Source: an uncultured Flavobacteriaceae bacterium | GTDB lineage: Bacteria; Bacteroidota; Bacteroidia; Flavobacteriales; Flavobacteriaceae | Length of the DNA: 64,000 nucleotides | Direction: 5' to 3' | Assembly (NCBI GenBank): GCA_947503005.1 | Contig: CANNCA010000001.1 | Location: forward strand, 682,001 to 746,000 | Part shown: positions 9,774 to 19,191 of the stretch, in pieces | How positions within the stretch are numbered: position 1 is the stretch's first letter | Layout of the letters: each line of letters starts with the position of its first letter | Notes under the pieces: model-generated | Told to the model about the DNA's origin: nothing | Databases searched by the model: none | What the model saw: only the letters and a program-made list of their open reading frames with translations | Translations under genes and position numbers: made by a program

Positions 9774-11132
9774 ATGAAAAAAAACAGAAGAGATTTTATA
9801 AAGAAAACAGCTTTGGCCTCTGGGGGAATTGTTTTGGGTGCAAACGCGATGAGCGCAAGTAGCTATAGAAAAATTTTGGGTGCGAACGATCGGGTACGTG
9901 TGGGTATCTCTGGTTTTTCAAACCGTTTTAAGGGTGCTTTACTTCCTGCGTTCAACAGCCACAGTAAAGCCCAAAATTTTGAACTTGTTGGGGTGTCCGA
10001 TATTTGGAACCGTCGTCGAGATGAAGGTATGGCTGCCGTAAAAGAAGTAACCGGAAACAAGATTACTTCCTGGAGAAATAATGAAGAAATGTACGATAAG
10101 AACGAAATTGATGCGGTAATCATTTCTACAGCTGATTTTCAGCACGCATTGCATACCGTTCAAGCCGCCAACGCAAAAAAGGATGTATACTGTGAAAAAC
10201 CATTTGCCGAAACCATGGCCGATGCCCGAGTGGGTATGAAGGCCGTCAAAGATGCAGGTATTGTATTTCAGATAGGCTCACAAAGGAGGAGTGGCTCCAA
10301 TTATCACGCTGCCAATGATTATATAAAGTCAGGCAAGTTCGGTGACATAGTGATGGTCGAAATGACTTGGAATGTCAACCAGCCTGGTAGATGGCGTTTG
10401 CCGAAGTTGACGAGTGAAATACGGGAATCGGATACCGATTGGAAACGCTATCAAATGAATCGCCCCGAGGCGGCATGGGATCCGAGAAAATATTTGGAAT
10501 ATCGATTGTTCTGGCCTTATTCTTCAGGTATTCCAGGTCAATGGATGTCCCATCAAATTGATACCGTTCATTGGTTCTCAGGCTTGAATCATCCTAGAAG
10601 TGTTGCTGCCAACGGCGGTATATATTTATGGAAAGATGGGCGAAAGAACTTTGATACCATGTCCGCCGTTTTTGACTACGGACCTGCCGACGATTTGAAC
10701 TCTGGTTTTCAGGTTACATATTCTTCACGATTTACCAATTCAGCAGGTGGCATCAAAGAAATTTACTATTCAAATGGCGGAGAACTGAACTTGGACACGA
10801 ACAAAGTAAGTGATAATGGCGGGCTGTCGGAACGGTTTGCCTCCGCAATGGATATGAAACCTAATAAATTAGAAGGGTTTAATCTAGCCGATAACGCTCC
10901 GAAAGTAGTTACTTCCGCAAATACGGGTGCAGATAATATGACTACAACACATATGCTAAACTGGATGGAATGTGTTCGAAGTCGCGAAACCACAAATGGC
11001 CCGGTGGAAGCGGGTTACAATCATTCCATTGCTAACATCATGACTACTGCCGCACTGAGAACTGGCCTCAAAGCTACATTCGATGAGATGACTCAAGATG
11101 TACTTGCGGGCGGTAAAGTATTTCAGTATTAA
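9774..11132 (+). CDS. Gfo/Idh/MocA-family oxidoreductase, Tat-exported
   Basis: The N-terminus has a twin-arginine-type signal, KNRRDFIKKTALASGGIVLG, so the protein is probably folded with its NAD(P) cofactor before export to the periplasm. A Rossmann-like start (VRVGISGFSNR) is followed by the family EKP motif (YCEKPFAETMADA, catalytic Lys) and a C-terminal alpha/beta domain with WRLPKLTSEIRESDTDWKRY and MSHQIDTVHWFSGLNHPRS. Members of this family oxidise sugar hydroxyls, including glycoside C3. Placement between DUF1080 and PmoA-like genes supports a keto-glycoside route. Substrate is not determined by sequence. Confidence 0.9.
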   Translation: MKKNRRDFIKKTALASGGIVLGANAMSASSYRKILGANDRVRVGISGFSNRFKGALLPAFNSHSKAQNFELVGVSDIWNRRRDEGMAAVKEVTGNKITSWRNNEEMYDKNEIDAVIISTADFQHALHTVQAANAKKDVYCEKPFAETMADARVGMKAVKDAGIVFQIGSQRRSGSNYHAANDYIKSGKFGDIVMVEMTWNVNQPGRWRLPKLTSEIRESDTDWKRYQMNRPEAAWDPRKYLEYRLFWPYSSGIPGQWMSHQIDTVHWFSGLNHPRSVAANGGIYLWKDGRKNFDTMSAVFDYGPADDLNSGFQVTYSSRFTNSAGGIKEIYYSNGGELNLDTNKVSDNGGLSERFASAMDMKPNKLEGFNLADNAPKVVTSANTGADNMTTTHMLNWMECVRSRETTNGPVEAGYNHSIANIMTTAALRTGLKATFDEMTQDVLAGGKVFQY

Positions 11133-11147
11133 GAAACTAATTGAAAA

Positions 11148-12218
11148 ATGTTCAAAATAATAGTCAATTGTTGTTTGATTTTAACCTTGCTTTCTATGTC
11201 CTGCAAAGAGAAGAAAGAGACTGCCGAAAGTGAATCTTTTGTTGAAAGTATAATGACTCCAAGCCCCAGGGTCACTTTCACCAATGACACAGTCAACAAA
11301 CAAGTTGACGTTAAAATCGAAGGAGAATTGTTTACGAGCTATGTCTATGATGGGCAGACCCCGAAACCTATATTGTATCCCATACTGACCAAAAGCGGTA
11401 AAACTGTCACAAGAGGTTTTCCGTTTGCAACCAGACCTAATGAAAGGGTGGATCATCCGCATCATGTCGGTCTCTGGTTAAATTATGGTGATGTTAACGG
11501 ATTTGATTTTTGGAACAATTCATTTGCTATTCCTAAAGAAGAAAAGCATAAATACGGTACGATTTATCATCAAGAAATTTTAGAAAATAATACGGATTCA
11601 GGAGTATTAAAAATCAGAGCTATTTGGCGTTCGCCTTTGGATGCTGATCTGTTGGAAGAGGTTACTGAATTTAAATTTTCCGAGCAAGGTGATACTAGAA
11701 TTATCGATCGGTCAACAACTTTGAAAGCATTGGTTGATGTTTTTTTTAATGATAATAAAGAGGGAATGATAGGTATTCGCGTCGCACGTGAACTCGAATT
11801 ACCCACAGATAAACCCGTCTTGTATACGGATGTAGAAGGAAATATAACGGAAGTAAAAGCCTTGAACAACGAAGGGGTAAACGGCGATTATTTTGCGAGT
11901 GAAGGCTTGACAGGTAATGACGTTTGGGGTACTAGAAACAAATGGGTAAAATTGGAAGGAAACATCGAAGGAGAAACGGTATCGGTTACGATAATGGACC
12001 ACAAGAAAAATGTTGGGTTTCCTACCTATTGGCATGCTCGTGATTATGGTCTTTTCGCTGCAAATCCGTTAGGTCAAGAAATTTTTTCCGAGGGAAAAGA
12101 AATTTTGAATTTTAAGTTAAGAAAAGGAGAGTCGACTACTTTTAAATATCGTATTCTAGTTCATAATGGTTCAAAGCTTTCCCAAGATATACTCAATCAA
12201 TCTTTTAATGAATTTTGA
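11148..12218 (+). CDS. PmoA-like (DUF6807) lipoprotein
   Basis: The signal sequence ends LTLLSMSCKEKKE, a lipobox with probable acylated Cys19. The body contains the family-typical TRGFPFATRPNERVDHPHHVGLWLNYGDVNG (cited in part: DHPHHVGLWLNYG), later HARDYGLFAANPLGQ and a terminal beta strand FKYRILVHNG. These are hallmarks of the PmoA/DUF6807 family often found with Gfo/Idh/MocA and DUF1080 genes. The conserved His cluster might be catalytic or metal-binding, but no activity can be assigned. It lies 15 bases after the oxidoreductase in the same operon. Confidence 0.82.
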   Translation: MFKIIVNCCLILTLLSMSCKEKKETAESESFVESIMTPSPRVTFTNDTVNKQVDVKIEGELFTSYVYDGQTPKPILYPILTKSGKTVTRGFPFATRPNERVDHPHHVGLWLNYGDVNGFDFWNNSFAIPKEEKHKYGTIYHQEILENNTDSGVLKIRAIWRSPLDADLLEEVTEFKFSEQGDTRIIDRSTTLKALVDVFFNDNKEGMIGIRVARELELPTDKPVLYTDVEGNITEVKALNNEGVNGDYFASEGLTGNDVWGTRNKWVKLEGNIEGETVSVTIMDHKKNVGFPTYWHARDYGLFAANPLGQEIFSEGKEILNFKLRKGESTTFKYRILVHNGSKLSQDILNQSFNEF

Positions 12219-12246
12219 CAATAACGCTCACTATAAAATTTAGGTA

Positions 12247-12852
12247 ATGAAACGTACTTTTTTATTGATTTTCATGACGGTATTTGCATTAAATAGCTTT
12301 GGTCAAGAGAACGAACCTCAGATGGAAACAATTTTTGACGGTGATGATTTAGACTATTGGGAAGTTCCGGAAAGCAATGTTTGGTGGTCTATTGATGAAG
12401 GAACGCTTTGGGCAAAAAGTGACCCTGATAAAAAAGGTTCGATTTTATGGACTAAGAAAAAGTATAAAGATTTCATGGTGCAAATGGATTTCAAATTCGG
12501 AGAAGGCACTGTTGATTCAGGTATTTTTATGCGAGGTGATGACGAAAGAAATGCTCAAATCCAAATTGGTGAATCCGGGTCTTTAAAGCGAGATATGACC
12601 GCATCACCCTATGTTCCGAAGATGGGTTATCCTGTAGAAGCTGAGGGAGTTAGGAATTTATTGAAAATGAACGATTGGAATACCATAAAGGCAATAGCCG
12701 TTGGTAACGCTTATAAAGTTTGGTTAAACGGTACGGAGGTGATGAACTACTCCCTTGAGAATGCTAACTTGGAAGGTCCGATTGGTATTCAGCTGCACCC
12801 AAATAGGGATATGTCGATACAATTCAGGAATATTTCGGTCGCTGAACTATAA
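12247..12852 (+). CDS. Secreted single-domain DUF1080 protein
   Basis: The signal peptide MKRTFLLIFMTVFALNSFGQ is followed by one DUF1080/concanavalin-like domain: METIFDGDDLDYWEVPESN, FMVQMDFKFGEGTVDSGIFM, a central MGYPVEAEG stretch, WNTIKAIAVGNAYKVWLNG, and terminal IQFRNISVAEL. It is about half the length of the two-domain paralogue at 8390-9763 and probably has a related, possibly complementary, role in keto-glycoside cleavage or binding. It follows the PmoA-like gene by 28 bases and precedes the LacI-type regulator. Confidence 0.85.
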   Translation: MKRTFLLIFMTVFALNSFGQENEPQMETIFDGDDLDYWEVPESNVWWSIDEGTLWAKSDPDKKGSILWTKKKYKDFMVQMDFKFGEGTVDSGIFMRGDDERNAQIQIGESGSLKRDMTASPYVPKMGYPVEAEGVRNLLKMNDWNTIKAIAVGNAYKVWLNGTEVMNYSLENANLEGPIGIQLHPNRDMSIQFRNISVAEL

Positions 12853-12924
12853 AGAGTCTAATTGACCGATAAATTTTTAAAATCTAACTCAAACATAGTA
12901 CCTTACGGCGCTTCAAAAAATCAG

Positions 12925-12932
12925 CGTTAACA
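12925..12932. promoter_or_regulatory. Putative autoregulatory operator half-site
   Basis: CGTTAACA, one mismatch from the CGTTAACG motif seen before DUF1080/uxaC and susC, ends 7 bases before the start codon of the LacI-type regulator. A single short match is weak evidence. Confidence 0.35.
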
Positions 12933-12939
12933 ATTCGCT

Positions 12940-13974
12940 ATGGGAATAAAGCAAATAGCCAAATTAGCAAATGTTTCAATCGGTACCATTGACCGGGTAT
13001 TACATAAACGCGGTGGTGTCTCTAAAGAAACCGAAGAGAAAATCCTGAAAATTATAAAGGAAACCGGCTATCAAAAGAATATGATGGCCAGTAGGCTGAA
13101 ACTCGCATCTGTAAAGAAAATTAAATTCGCCGTCTTAATTCCGGAAACAGGAGATAAGTATAGTTACTGGAAATTACCTAAGAAGGGTATTTCAAAAGCG
13201 GTCGATGAATTAAAAGATCTAGGTGTAAAGGTAGATTACTATCAATTTGCAGGTTCTTCCGCCTCTTTTAAGGAAGCAGCACAACAGATTTTCTTGAAAA
13301 GTTATGATGCCATCATTACAGTTCCATTTTTTGAAAAGGAGTGTAATACCATATTGAAGAAAGCCAAATCGAAAAACATTCCGGTAGTTTTCTTAGATAC
13401 CGAGATCAAACTTAATGAACCATCCCATTTTATTCGGCAAAATTCTCATGTTGCCGGTATGGTTGCCGGCAGATTGCTTCATGGTTTGGTGGGTAATGAA
13501 GGCAAGTATTTTATAGTCAATATTATCAATGATTTAGGGATTCAGGTAAACAACAAGCAACGAGAAGACGGTTTTAGAGCATTTTTCAAATCCATAGGCC
13601 AAAACGTAGATATTAAAACCATTAATCATCCTTTAAATGATTCATTTAAAGCTACACCTGAGATGCAGTCTTGGAACAATGATACGCACCTTAAAGGTAT
13701 CTTCGTCACCAATTCAAGAGCCCATCGTCTTCCTGAAATAATAAAGGAGTACAAGGTTCAAAATACATTTATTGTTGGTTTTGATTTGAACAAAAAGAAT
13801 TTAGAATACCTAAAGAACGACCAAATTAACTTCCTGATCAATCAACAGCCTAAGTATCAAGGTTATGCAGCAATTAAGGGGCTTTTTAACTTTTTAACAA
13901 AACAAGATGATTCTGAACTTAACCTTGACATTCCTGTTGAGATTATAGTCAAAGAACATTTAACTTCATTATAA
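12940..13974 (+). CDS. LacI-family transcriptional regulator
   Basis: An N-terminal LacI helix-turn-helix is clear at residues 1-25: MGIKQIAKLANVSIGTIDRV, followed by a hinge (GYQKNMMASRLKLAS). A periplasmic-binding-protein-like sugar-sensing domain follows at about 60-344 (KIKFAVLIPETGDKYSYWKL, VDYYQFAGSSASFKEAA, DAIITVPFFEKECNTIL, IPVVFLDTEI, GIFVTNSRAHRLPEI, TFIVGFDLNKKN). It lies between the DUF1080 operon and the convergent SusD/SusC genes, so it is the best candidate to bind the CGTTAACG palindromes flanking this locus, releasing them on sensing a sugar product. Ligand is unknown. Confidence 0.92.
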   Translation: MGIKQIAKLANVSIGTIDRVLHKRGGVSKETEEKILKIIKETGYQKNMMASRLKLASVKKIKFAVLIPETGDKYSYWKLPKKGISKAVDELKDLGVKVDYYQFAGSSASFKEAAQQIFLKSYDAIITVPFFEKECNTILKKAKSKNIPVVFLDTEIKLNEPSHFIRQNSHVAGMVAGRLLHGLVGNEGKYFIVNIINDLGIQVNNKQREDGFRAFFKSIGQNVDIKTINHPLNDSFKATPEMQSWNNDTHLKGIFVTNSRAHRLPEIIKEYKVQNTFIVGFDLNKKNLEYLKNDQINFLINQQPKYQGYAAIKGLFNFLTKQDDSELNLDIPVEIIVKEHLTSL

Positions 13975-13984
13975 GTATAAAAAA

Positions 13985-14016
13985 ATCCTCCCTTTATTCT
14001 GAAATAAAAGGAGGAT
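13985..14016 (-). terminator. Terminator of the susCD operon
   Basis: Inverted repeat ATCCTCC...TTTATT / AATAAAAGGAGGAT with a short loop. On the minus strand the stem is followed by a run of T, so it terminates transcription from susC-susD and may also slow plus-strand readthrough from the regulator gene. Confidence 0.8.
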
Positions 14017-14045
14017 CTAACTAAAACTAACTCAAACTAAATATT

Positions 14046-15710
14046 TTATTGAGGATAACCAGGATTTTGGGCGTATCCACCTAAAGTTCTGTCTATTTGA
14101 TTCTGTGGTATCGGCCGAACTGTGTGATAGTCCTGAATATTTGGTGCAGCACCAGTATTGTGCATTCTTGTGCGTTCTACCAAGGTTCCCGTACGGGCCA
14201 AATCCCACCAACGATGACCTTCACCTACTAGTTCTCTTGCTCTTTCATCAAGTAGAAAATCAAGGGTGACGTCCGCAGGAGTGATTTGAATAGCTGCTTC
14301 TTGTCCAGGTACAGCTGCTCTTGTTCTAATCTCATTAATGTCTTCCGCAGCGCCAGTGGTATTACCTTGAGCTAATCTGGCCTCTGCCCTCAATAAGTAA
14401 GCATCAGCCAAACGCATTAAGATAAAATCGCGTTGCCCCTGGGTTTTTTGACGATCAGGTCGAGTTGGATCAATCCATTTGTTCATAGAAGGGAAAAGTC
14501 TTTCGGTATATTCATCGTCAGTAATGACCAAATAAGGAACCATATCTTGTCTCGATTGGGGCCATAATTCATTCCGCATTGGACCTGGAATGTAGATGGC
14601 AGTATCTCCAACAGCCAATGCTGCTCTTGCGGGCTCATCACCTACTGCATCGGTAGCAGGCTCATCTTTATTTGCAAACCAGACATGCTTGAAAGATGCA
14701 TCATAGCGGGTATCTATGGTTCTATCCCAAAGTGTCAACATAAAGTCAGTGGGTCTGTGTCTCTTCCATGGTCTGCCATTGGCAATATCCCTCGTCATTC
14801 CTCTACGCACATCATATTCTTGTAAAAAATAGAGGTGCCATCGATGTCCAAATGGGTCAATTCCACTATCTACCTGTGATTTGGAATTGGGTTGTACAAA
14901 TACCATTTCACTATTTTCCTGATTACCAATATCCCACAAGTCAGCAAAATTTGGTAACAATGAAAAACCATAATTATTGATGACATTACCGAATAATGTT
15001 TCCGCTCTGGAAGCATCCGTTCCCTCAGAGAAAGACTTATAGCTTCTTGTTAATAAGGCCTTGGCCAACAAAAATTCTGCTGCTGGTTTTGTTGCCCGTC
15101 CATAATCACCTTCGAAAGGCTCATCTTGCAAATTGGCAATGGCAAACTCCAAATCAGGTACTATGGCCTGACTATAAATCTCAGATTGAGAGGTCTTATT
15201 CGCTTCAACCTCGATACCTTCGGTTTCTTCAAGGCTCAAATGAGCATCACCGAAAGTAGTCACAATATGAAAATAGTAGAAAGCCCTTAAAAATCGCACT
15301 TCAGCTAGTTGTATGGTTTTTTCTGCTTCATCCATCTCCACGTTTTCGGAACGGTTGATGACCCCGTTGGCTTGATTAATACCTCTATACCAGGTGTCCC
15401 ATGAATCACGTATATAGCTTTCCGATCCGTTAAGACCGCCATCGTAGAAATTAAATACCTTATGACCTCCATCAGCACCATTTTGCCATATGTCGGTTCC
15501 AAAAGTCGTCATGGCAGCTCCTATTTCTTGACCATAGAATGGCTTTAATGAGGCGTAGGTAGCTTTTACTCCATCTTCAAAGCCGCCTTCTGTAGTGTAG
15601 TAAGAGGCCGCTGAGACATCGGTTACCAGCTCCTCTTCTATAAATTTATCACAGGACTTCGTTGAAAAGGCCAGTGCTAAAACTAGGATTATATAAATTT
15701 TTCTGTTCAT
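14046..15710 (-). CDS. SusD/RagB-family nutrient-binding outer-membrane lipoprotein
   Basis: A lipoprotein signal (MNRKIYIILVLALAFSTKSC, Cys20) is followed by the SusD-like TPR-rich fold: EEELVTDVSAASYYTTEGGFE, WDTWYRGINQANGVINR, EVRFLRAFYYFHIV, and near the C-terminus FILMRLADAYLLRAEARLAQ and LLDERARELVGEGHRWWDLAR. SusD proteins lid the SusC transporter and capture glycans or oligosaccharides at the cell surface. It is 40 bases downstream of the partner susC. Glycan specificity cannot be read from sequence. Confidence 0.94.
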   Translation of the reverse strand: MNRKIYIILVLALAFSTKSCDKFIEEELVTDVSAASYYTTEGGFEDGVKATYASLKPFYGQEIGAAMTTFGTDIWQNGADGGHKVFNFYDGGLNGSESYIRDSWDTWYRGINQANGVINRSENVEMDEAEKTIQLAEVRFLRAFYYFHIVTTFGDAHLSLEETEGIEVEANKTSQSEIYSQAIVPDLEFAIANLQDEPFEGDYGRATKPAAEFLLAKALLTRSYKSFSEGTDASRAETLFGNVINNYGFSLLPNFADLWDIGNQENSEMVFVQPNSKSQVDSGIDPFGHRWHLYFLQEYDVRRGMTRDIANGRPWKRHRPTDFMLTLWDRTIDTRYDASFKHVWFANKDEPATDAVGDEPARAALAVGDTAIYIPGPMRNELWPQSRQDMVPYLVITDDEYTERLFPSMNKWIDPTRPDRQKTQGQRDFILMRLADAYLLRAEARLAQGNTTGAAEDINEIRTRAAVPGQEAAIQITPADVTLDFLLDERARELVGEGHRWWDLARTGTLVERTRMHNTGAAPNIQDYHTVRPIPQNQIDRTLGGYAQNPGYPQ

Positions 15711-15750
15711 AATATTTAAATTATACTATTTAAACTAACAATTTTTTTCC

Positions 15751-18700
15751 TTAAAAAGTGGCGTTTAATGATAAAGACCACTGTTTCGTACTTGGCACAA
15801 CGGCGCTGCTCAATGATATTCCATTATCTCCAGGATTTGGCGGGTCTTCTGAAACTTCGGGATCGAACGTGTCATAATCGCTAATAAACCATAAGTTCTG
15901 ACCAGATACTGTTAAACGTAGTTTTTCCATACCGAGTTTTTCAGTAATTGAATTTGGTAGATTATACCCTAGGGATAAATTTCGAAGTTTGATAAAACTA
16001 CCATCAAAATATCGAAGTGTTGATCCATTTCTTGGGCTCTCTTGATTCTCATTAGGTCGTGGGAATTCATTTGTAGGATTATCGATGGTCCAATAGTCCA
16101 CATCCAGATTATTATACCTTCCAAATAAGGAGTTGTTTGAAGCATGAAACTGTGAATTCACCGTATGTCCTTGTCTGTACACAAAGAAAATACCGAGGTC
16201 AAAGCCTTTAAATGATAATTTATTATTGAAACCACCATAAAAATCGGGTACACCATCACCGATAATTTTACGGTCATCGGGGGTAATAACTCCGTCGCCA
16301 TTTAAATCGGCCAACTTAATTTCTCCAGGTACTTTATTATCAGCCGCAAGTGCTGCAGCTTCCTCATTGGCTTGCCAAATGCCAATTTTTTCATAATCAT
16401 AAAATACTTGAATGGGTTGACCTATGAACCAGCCGTTGCCGATATCATCTTGAGGATTTCCGTCAGCATCCGTTAAAGCCAGTTCTGTTATTTCTTCTTT
16501 ATAAGTTGAAATATTCAAATCTATGTCCCAATTGAAACCATCACCCTCATTATCTATGATACCTCCACTTATAGAAAATTCAAAGCCTGTTGTTCTTGTT
16601 GCTCCCACGTTCTGCAAAACACTTTCGTACCCTGAAGTTGAAGGAAGACTTCTTGCTAGTAACAAGTCTACGGTATTGGTTTTGAACCAATCGAAAGACC
16701 CAACTAGGCGATTATTGAAGAAACCATAATCAAGACCTATGTCCAATGTTTTTGACACCTCCCAAGTTAAATCCTCATTCGGTATTTCAGAAAGCCCGAA
16801 ACCAAGTGCCGGCTCTTCTCCAAATGCATAAACAGTGCCGCCTAATCGGCCGGCGGTCTGATATGGTAAAACAGAAGTGTTTCCTACTTCTCCATAAGAA
16901 GCTCTTAACTTCATTTCAGAAATAGAAGTGTTAACTAAAAAATCCTCTTGATCCATTCTCCATCCCGCGGAAACACCTGGAAAGTATTTCCATTGGTTGC
17001 CAGGTGCCAATCTTGAAGAACCATCAGCTCTTAAAGAGGCCTGAAATAAATACTTACCGTCAAAATCATAATTGATCCTTCCCATAAAGGAAGCTAGAGC
17101 CCACTCCGTTAAATTGGAGGCAACAACACCTCCTGCGGTACCTGAACCCAAGTTATAAAACGACTGCGACTCATATGGTATACCGGCGGCATTACCAAAG
17201 GACCTTTCTATTCTTGATTTTTGTATACTTTGTAACAAGGTGACCTTTAAATTTTGTCTATCGGTCAATGCGGTATTATAAGTCAATAAATTTTCAAGAG
17301 TGTACCCGAAATCAGTTATATTTTCGATATTGGCGAAACCCGGACCTCCACGATTCGTATTTGTTAAACTTCCGGCAAAAACTCCTCTTCTGCCTATTCT
17401 AATATCCGGGCCAAATGTAGTTGTCCATTTCAGACCTTCCATAATGTTAATGTCTAAATACATAGGAGCGAAAATTCGTGTCTGCTGTCGCTCATCTATA
17501 TAAGCGCCTTCGACCAATTCACTTAAAGGATTGGTACGGATACCGTCATTGGTCGGCAAGAATTTCAAATCTCCATTCTCATCGTACGGTACACCAAGCG
17601 GGTTATTCGCCAAAGATTCTTGCATGGTTGCATTGGAGCCCCAATTCTGCTCTGTTTTTGCAAGTAAAAATGAGGCTCCTATTTTGAAGATATCATTGAT
17701 TTTATGGTCTACTGCCAATCGACCTGAAAAACGTTCAAAATCTTGATTGCTGATAATACCTTGTTCCTTAAAATATCCAATAGAGCTGCTGAAAGTGGTA
17801 TTTTCCGATCCACCGCTTACCCCGATTTGGTGGTTGGTCTGCCAACCATCGCCCAGAACAAGATCTAGATAGTCGGTAGAGCGTCCAAGGGAAAGTGATT
17901 CAAGTTCTATTGGGTCCAAAAATACCTCTGTATCGGCGGGTATTGCCCCGTTCCATCCGATTCGTCTAGACTCTCTTTTTAAAGCTGCGAACTCCTCTCC
18001 GTTCATCATATCAACCAACCGGGTTGCAGAAGTTATGCCATAACGACTACTATAAGTAACTTTTGTTTTTCCGACCCTGCCTCGGTTCGTTGAAACCAAG
18101 ATAACACCGTTCGCACCTCTCGATCCATAAACCGCGGTAGCGGCGGCATCCTTTAGTACTTGCATTGATGCAATATCGTCTGGGTTAATATCTGCCATAG
18201 AATTGGCTCCGTCTATTAATGGTATACCGTCTACTACATATAGGGGATCGTTCGATGCACTTATGGAACGTCTACCCCGAATTCTTACTGTAGGAGTTTG
18301 ACCTGGCCTACCACCGGTGGATTGAACGTCCACACCGGCAATTTGACCCTTTATTGCATCAATAGTGCTCGCAACCTGAACGATACTCAATTGCTCGGCA
18401 GTTACGGTTTCGATCGCACCGGTTACTTCGCCTTTCTTTTGCGTACCATAACCAACCAATACTACTTCGTCTAATGCGGATGCATCCGGTTGGAGGCTTA
18501 CATTTATTGTAGATTGGCCGTTGATGGCTACCTCCCTTCTTCCATAACCAACATAGCTGAATACCAAAGTTCCATCTGAAGGGGCTTGAATCGAATAATT
18601 TCCGTCAAAATCAGCGCTTGCTCCTGTGGTAGTTCCTTTTACAACTACCGTTGCCCCTGATAAAGGCACTCCGTTTTCATCGGTTATCGTACCGGTTACA

Positions 18701-18840
18701 GTAGACTGTAATATCTCAATTGAGCTTATTTCATTTTCTGAGTTGGCTAAAAGCAATGGCGCCGTCAAAACACAAAGTATGACGGACACTAAAAAACTTC
18801 TTGCTTTTGGCCTTAGTTTCTTAAGGTGTAGTTTTTTCAT
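15751..18840 (-). CDS. SusC/RagA-family TonB-dependent outer-membrane transporter
   Basis: After an N-terminal basic/hydrophobic signal (residues 1-33) comes a carboxypeptidase-regulatory-like domain (about 45-125: VTGTITDENGVPLSGATVVV ... LVFSYVGYGRREV). The plug (about 127-250) starts with the SusC-typical DEVVLVGYGTQKKGEVTGAI and includes RIRGRRSISASNDPLYVVDG and LKDAAATAVYGSRGANGVIL. The rest is a 22-strand beta-barrel, with the last strand ending in an aromatic-rich WSLSLNATF. It imports oligosaccharides delivered by SusD using TonB energy. It is first in the susCD operon; upstream are two CGTTAACG-type palindromes. Length (1029 aa) is typical. Confidence 0.95.
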   Translation of the reverse strand: MKKLHLKKLRPKARSFLVSVILCVLTAPLLLANSENEISSIEILQSTVTGTITDENGVPLSGATVVVKGTTTGASADFDGNYSIQAPSDGTLVFSYVGYGRREVAINGQSTINVSLQPDASALDEVVLVGYGTQKKGEVTGAIETVTAEQLSIVQVASTIDAIKGQIAGVDVQSTGGRPGQTPTVRIRGRRSISASNDPLYVVDGIPLIDGANSMADINPDDIASMQVLKDAAATAVYGSRGANGVILVSTNRGRVGKTKVTYSSRYGITSATRLVDMMNGEEFAALKRESRRIGWNGAIPADTEVFLDPIELESLSLGRSTDYLDLVLGDGWQTNHQIGVSGGSENTTFSSSIGYFKEQGIISNQDFERFSGRLAVDHKINDIFKIGASFLLAKTEQNWGSNATMQESLANNPLGVPYDENGDLKFLPTNDGIRTNPLSELVEGAYIDERQQTRIFAPMYLDINIMEGLKWTTTFGPDIRIGRRGVFAGSLTNTNRGGPGFANIENITDFGYTLENLLTYNTALTDRQNLKVTLLQSIQKSRIERSFGNAAGIPYESQSFYNLGSGTAGGVVASNLTEWALASFMGRINYDFDGKYLFQASLRADGSSRLAPGNQWKYFPGVSAGWRMDQEDFLVNTSISEMKLRASYGEVGNTSVLPYQTAGRLGGTVYAFGEEPALGFGLSEIPNEDLTWEVSKTLDIGLDYGFFNNRLVGSFDWFKTNTVDLLLARSLPSTSGYESVLQNVGATRTTGFEFSISGGIIDNEGDGFNWDIDLNISTYKEEITELALTDADGNPQDDIGNGWFIGQPIQVFYDYEKIGIWQANEEAAALAADNKVPGEIKLADLNGDGVITPDDRKIIGDGVPDFYGGFNNKLSFKGFDLGIFFVYRQGHTVNSQFHASNNSLFGRYNNLDVDYWTIDNPTNEFPRPNENQESPRNGSTLRYFDGSFIKLRNLSLGYNLPNSITEKLGMEKLRLTVSGQNLWFISDYDTFDPEVSEDPPNPGDNGISLSSAVVPSTKQWSLSLNATF

Positions 18841-19055
18841 ATCATGTTCAAAATTAAGTTAGTTATGCAGTTGAATGTTAGTGGTACCGTATCGATTCGA
18901 TTACTTATACGGTTTGTGAGATTTAAGGGAAACGGAAAGCAACACTCTAAGGTTCTTTCAGGTTAATTAATCAAGGACTATTATTGGTGTCTATCATGAT
19001 GAGGTTGTTTATTTGTATATATGATGAGTACTACTAAAATTTAAGGGAAAATTAA

Positions 19056-19069
19056 GAACGTTAACGTTC
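19056..19069. promoter_or_regulatory. Putative LacI-type operator upstream of susC
   Basis: Perfect 14-bp palindrome GAACGTTAACGTTC, about 215 bases upstream of the susC start, sharing the CGTTAACG core found before DUF1080/uxaC. Confidence 0.55.
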
Positions 19070-19085
19070 ACGATAAAATAGTGTA

Positions 19086-19093
19086 CGTTAACG
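19086..19093. promoter_or_regulatory. Second CGTTAACG operator upstream of susC
   Basis: CGTTAACG again, about 28 bases (roughly three helical turns, centre to centre) from the first palindrome, which would suit binding on one face of the DNA. Confidence 0.5.
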
Positions 19094-19191
19094 AATATAA
19101 GAATAGATTTGATTATAAAAAATCTATTTTTCAATTTTTATATCATAATAGTACAGAATGTATAGAAAATATACGCTGAGAATATGAATTT

